A DNA stretch of 7,228 bases from assembly GCA_014729705.1 (NCBI GenBank), contig WJJK01000281.1, positions 1-7,228 on the forward strand. The letters are read 5' to 3'. Shown piece by piece: positions 5,443 through 7,228 of this stretch. The position numbers and the translations under genes were made by a program. Origin of the DNA: Candidatus Altarchaeales archaeon (GTDB taxonomy: Archaea; Altiarchaeota; Altiarchaeia; IMC4; SCGC-AAA252-I15). Position 1 is the first letter of the stretch. Each line of letters begins with the position of its first letter. Under the pieces are notes generated by a model. The model was not told the origin of the DNA. It did no database searches and was given only the letters and a program-made list of their open reading frames with translations.

Positions 5443-6597
5443 ATGATAGGTCGACGGCAGATCCAAACGTTCGTTTCTGAATATGATCTAGAAAAAATCA
5501 AGGTTGGCGTTTTAGCAAGCCACAGCGCCCTCGACGTTGCAGACGGCGCCAAAGACGAACAATTATCCACGAAGCTCTACTGCCAGAGGGGCAGGGAGAA
5601 GACCTACACCCAATACTTCAAAAGCAGGTTGCGCGAAGGCAATACTGTGCGGGGTTGCGTGGACGAGTTTGAGGTTTTCGAACGATTCAATCACATGCAG
5701 AAACCCGCGGTTTCAGAGCGTATGCGCAAAGAAAACGTGGTTTTCATACCCAACCGAAGCTTCACAAGCTACCTCGACATAGATGTGGTGGAGGAGTACC
5801 CTGTGCCCTACGTGGGCTCAAGAAATCTTTTGCGAAGCGAGGAGCGGGGAGAGCAAAAAGACTACTACTGGATGCTTGAGCAGGCGGGCCTACCGTATCC
5901 TGAGAAAATAAAAGACCATAAAAACATCGATGACTTGTGTATCGTTAAGCTGCATCACGCCGAAAAAAAACTGGAAAGAGGATTCTTCACCGCAGCGACC
6001 CCCAGAGAATACCAGGAGAAAGCACAGGAACTTATCAAACAAGGCGTGATAACACAAAATAGTTTGGAGGAGGCTAGAATCGAGAGATACATTATAGGGC
6101 CGGTATTCAACCTCGATTTCTTCTACAACCCCTTGGAGGAGGAGTACCCCCGTCTTGAGCTTTTGGGTGTGGATTGGCGCTTTGAATCCAGCCTAGACGG
6201 CCACGTGCGCCTTACCGCCCCCCAACAGCTGAGCCTAAAAGACACTAAACAGGAGATCCCTGAGATGACGGTATGCGGGCATAATTCAGCCACAATACGG
6301 GAAAGCCTGCTTGATAAAGCCTTCGAGTTAGGAGAGAAATACGTGAAAGCAAGCCAAAAATACTCGGATCCGGGCATCATCGGCGCATTCTGCCTTCAAA
6401 CCTGCATAGACAAGGACTTAAACTACTACATCTACGACGTAGCCCCCCGCATAGGGGGTGGCACGAACGTGCATCTTGCGGTAGGCCACCCCTACGGCAA
6501 CGCGCTTTGGAGACGTCAGATGAGCACAGGCAGAAGAACCGCGAAACTCATAAAAGACGCCATATCTCAGCAGCGTGTTGAGGAGATAGTAACATAA
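5443..6597 (+). CDS. Divergent PurP-family ATP-grasp protein (FAICAR synthetase paralogue)
   Basis: The PurP family makes FAICAR from AICAR, formate and ATP in archaeal purine synthesis. This 384-residue protein has the full family length and layout: N-terminal LASHSAL (24-30, S26-H27), a QRGREKTY motif (48-55), an ATP-grasp core, RESLL (286-290), and C-terminal AFCLQTC (315-321) and APRIGGGTN (334-342). Several otherwise constant segments are altered. The PHGSF motif reads PNRSF (103-107), the FGNR motif reads VGSR (124-127), and the glycine-rich KFPGA-GG-GYF nucleotide loop has become K169-L-H-H-A-E-K-K-L-E-R-G-F-F182 without its glycine pair. The canonical neighbour at 6630 keeps all three. 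An insertion around residues 56-70 and a Trp-rich spot (LGVDWRF, 241-247) are further differences. The sequence shows an intact, conserved frame, so it is probably functional, but its substrate may not be AICAR plus formate. It ends 32 bp before the second copy. Confidence 0.85.
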   Translation: MIGRRQIQTFVSEYDLEKIKVGVLASHSALDVADGAKDEQLSTKLYCQRGREKTYTQYFKSRLREGNTVRGCVDEFEVFERFNHMQKPAVSERMRKENVVFIPNRSFTSYLDIDVVEEYPVPYVGSRNLLRSEERGEQKDYYWMLEQAGLPYPEKIKDHKNIDDLCIVKLHHAEKKLERGFFTAATPREYQEKAQELIKQGVITQNSLEEARIERYIIGPVFNLDFFYNPLEEEYPRLELLGVDWRFESSLDGHVRLTAPQQLSLKDTKQEIPEMTVCGHNSATIRESLLDKAFELGEKYVKASQKYSDPGIIGAFCLQTCIDKDLNYYIYDVAPRIGGGTNVHLAVGHPYGNALWRRQMSTGRRTAKLIKDAISQQRVEEIVT

Positions 6598-6598
6598 A

Positions 6599-6608
6599 GA
6601 TATTTAAG
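6599..6608 (+). promoter_or_regulatory. Putative TATA box of the second purP
   Basis: GATATTTAAG begins directly after the stop codon of the upstream paralogue and is centred about 27 bases before the ATG at 6630, as expected for a leaderless transcript. It suggests the canonical purP can be transcribed independently of the divergent copy. Confidence 0.45.
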
Positions 6609-6622
6609 TGCTGGCGTCCTAC

Positions 6623-6629
6623 TTTTTTT
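6623..6629 (+). terminator. Oligo-T tract between the two purP genes
   Basis: Seven T residues end directly at the A of the second purP start codon. They could terminate transcripts from the first purP just where the second transcript would begin. Confidence 0.35.
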
Positions 6630-7228
6630 ATGGTTGAGGGTGAAATACTGTCAGCAATAGAGTCTTTTGACAAAAAAAACATATCCGTTGCGACAATAGG
6701 AAGCCACAGCGCCCTAAACATTTTTATTGGCGCAAAGGAGGAGGGGTTATCCACGGTCTGCGTCTGCCAGCGGGGCAGAGAAAAAATATATGAACACTAC
6801 GGTCTCGTAGACGAATTCATTATGGTAGATGACCTCCACGACATCCTAAGACCCGAGATACAAGACAGGCTTAAAAAACTCAACAGCATTGTAATACCCC
6901 ACGGCTCCTTCAACGCCTACATAGACCAGGATCAGATGACAGAAGAGTTTAAGGTGCCGGTCTTTGGAAACCGAACACTAATGCAGTATGAGGTAAGCCG
7001 TGAGAAACAACATAAATGGCTTAGAGAAGCGGGGTTGAAGGTCCCATACATCTACAACTCCATTGAAGACATAACCGGTCTTGCATTCGTGAAATTCCCA
7101 GGAGCAAAGGGAGGTAAAGGATACTTTGTAGTGGACAGCCCCGACGCGTTCGAAGAAAAAATACAGTACATGGTGGATCGGGGCTTGCTGACTCCGGAGG
7201 AGGCGTGCCATCCATACGTACAGGAATA
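6630..7228 (+). CDS. purP: Canonical PurP, formate-dependent FAICAR synthetase, C-terminus cut by window edge
   Basis: Forms FAICAR from AICAR, formate and ATP in the cytosol without folate, the penultimate step to IMP. The frame is open from the ATG at 6630 to the right edge (199 full codons of an expected 360 or so). All N-terminal family motifs are present: IGSHSALNIFIGAK (23-36, S25-H26), QRGREKIY (47-54), IPHGSFNAYID (89-99), VFGNR (111-115), REAGLKVP (132-139) and the ATP-grasp loop FVKFPGAKGGKGYF (153-166), followed by a RGLLTPEE segment. These match characterised PurP enzymes far better than the copy 32 bp upstream. No ribosome binding site is seen, but a TATA-like box lies about 27 bases upstream, so it is probably leaderless. 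It appears redundant with the transformylase domain of PurH in the same window, although PurH's cyclohydrolase domain could use its FAICAR product. The metal-binding C-terminal half cannot be checked here. Confidence 0.94.
   Translation, partial: MVEGEILSAIESFDKKNISVATIGSHSALNIFIGAKEEGLSTVCVCQRGREKIYEHYGLVDEFIMVDDLHDILRPEIQDRLKKLNSIVIPHGSFNAYIDQDQMTEEFKVPVFGNRTLMQYEVSREKQHKWLREAGLKVPYIYNSIEDITGLAFVKFPGAKGGKGYFVVDSPDAFEEKIQYMVDRGLLTPEEACHPYVQE

Noticed and set aside
5437..5449. CTGATGATAG around the first purP start, resembling box C of a C/D guide RNA.
   Set aside because: No matching D box and no closing stem at suitable distance; the ATG belongs to the gene.
6123..6380. Minus-strand frame of 85 codons within the first purP paralogue, plus similar frames at 5271-5570 and 6978-7211.
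   Set aside because: They are antisense to conserved PurP-family or SANT-like coding sequence, show no family features and have no promoter of their own.
1..7228. CRISPR repeats, insertion sequence, att sites or inverted terminal repeats.
   Set aside because: No evenly spaced direct repeats, transposase or integrase frame, or duplicated tRNA 3' end was found on reading both strands.

Overview
The window comes from an archaeon. The evidence is two adjacent purP-family genes (an essentially archaeal purine enzyme), AT-rich TATA-like boxes about 22-32 bases upstream of several start codons with no Shine-Dalgarno sequence between (leaderless genes), oligo-T tracts just after stop codons, and an archaeal-style tRNA-Arg with G73 and no encoded CCA. 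The lineage cannot be fixed from the sequence. Tetrahydrofolate-type C1 enzymes and a full-length PurH suggest an archaeon that uses folate (or took up bacterial folate genes), for example an uncultivated Thermoproteota/Bathyarchaeia-like or Thermoplasmata-like group; this is a guess.

Layout. Bases 1-696 (minus) hold the N-terminal 232 residues of formate-tetrahydrofolate ligase (fhs), running off the left edge. A 44-bp gap carries two facing promoters and leads to a small plus-strand gene (741-1046) for a putative lipoprotein with a 26-residue cysteine repeat. That gene converges on purH, and the two stop codons share one CTAG. Bases 1043-4722 (minus) form a compact operon read glyA > folD > purH; glyA and folD overlap by ATGA, and a 36-bp gap precedes purH, which starts with TTG. 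A 95-bp divergent promoter region separates glyA from a plus-strand tRNA-Arg(UCU) at 4818-4892. Next comes a poorly explained 286-bp stretch (4893-5178) with a hairpin and a doubtful small ORF, then a 75-residue Myb/SANT-like helical protein (5179-5406). Finally there are two tandem purP-family genes: a divergent, probably neofunctionalised copy (5443-6597) and a canonical-looking copy (6630 to the right edge, truncated).

How the genes fit together. GlyA makes 5,10-methylene-THF from serine, FolD interconverts methylene-, methenyl- and 10-formyl-THF, Fhs links free formate to 10-formyl-THF, and PurH uses 10-formyl-THF to formylate AICAR and then closes the ring to IMP. PurP makes the same FAICAR intermediate directly from AICAR, formate and ATP without folate. 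The window therefore carries both the folate-dependent and folate-independent solutions to the penultimate step of IMP synthesis, plus a third, divergent PurP homologue whose signature loops have changed. That combination is the most interesting feature here. No mobile element, CRISPR array or obvious defence system was seen.
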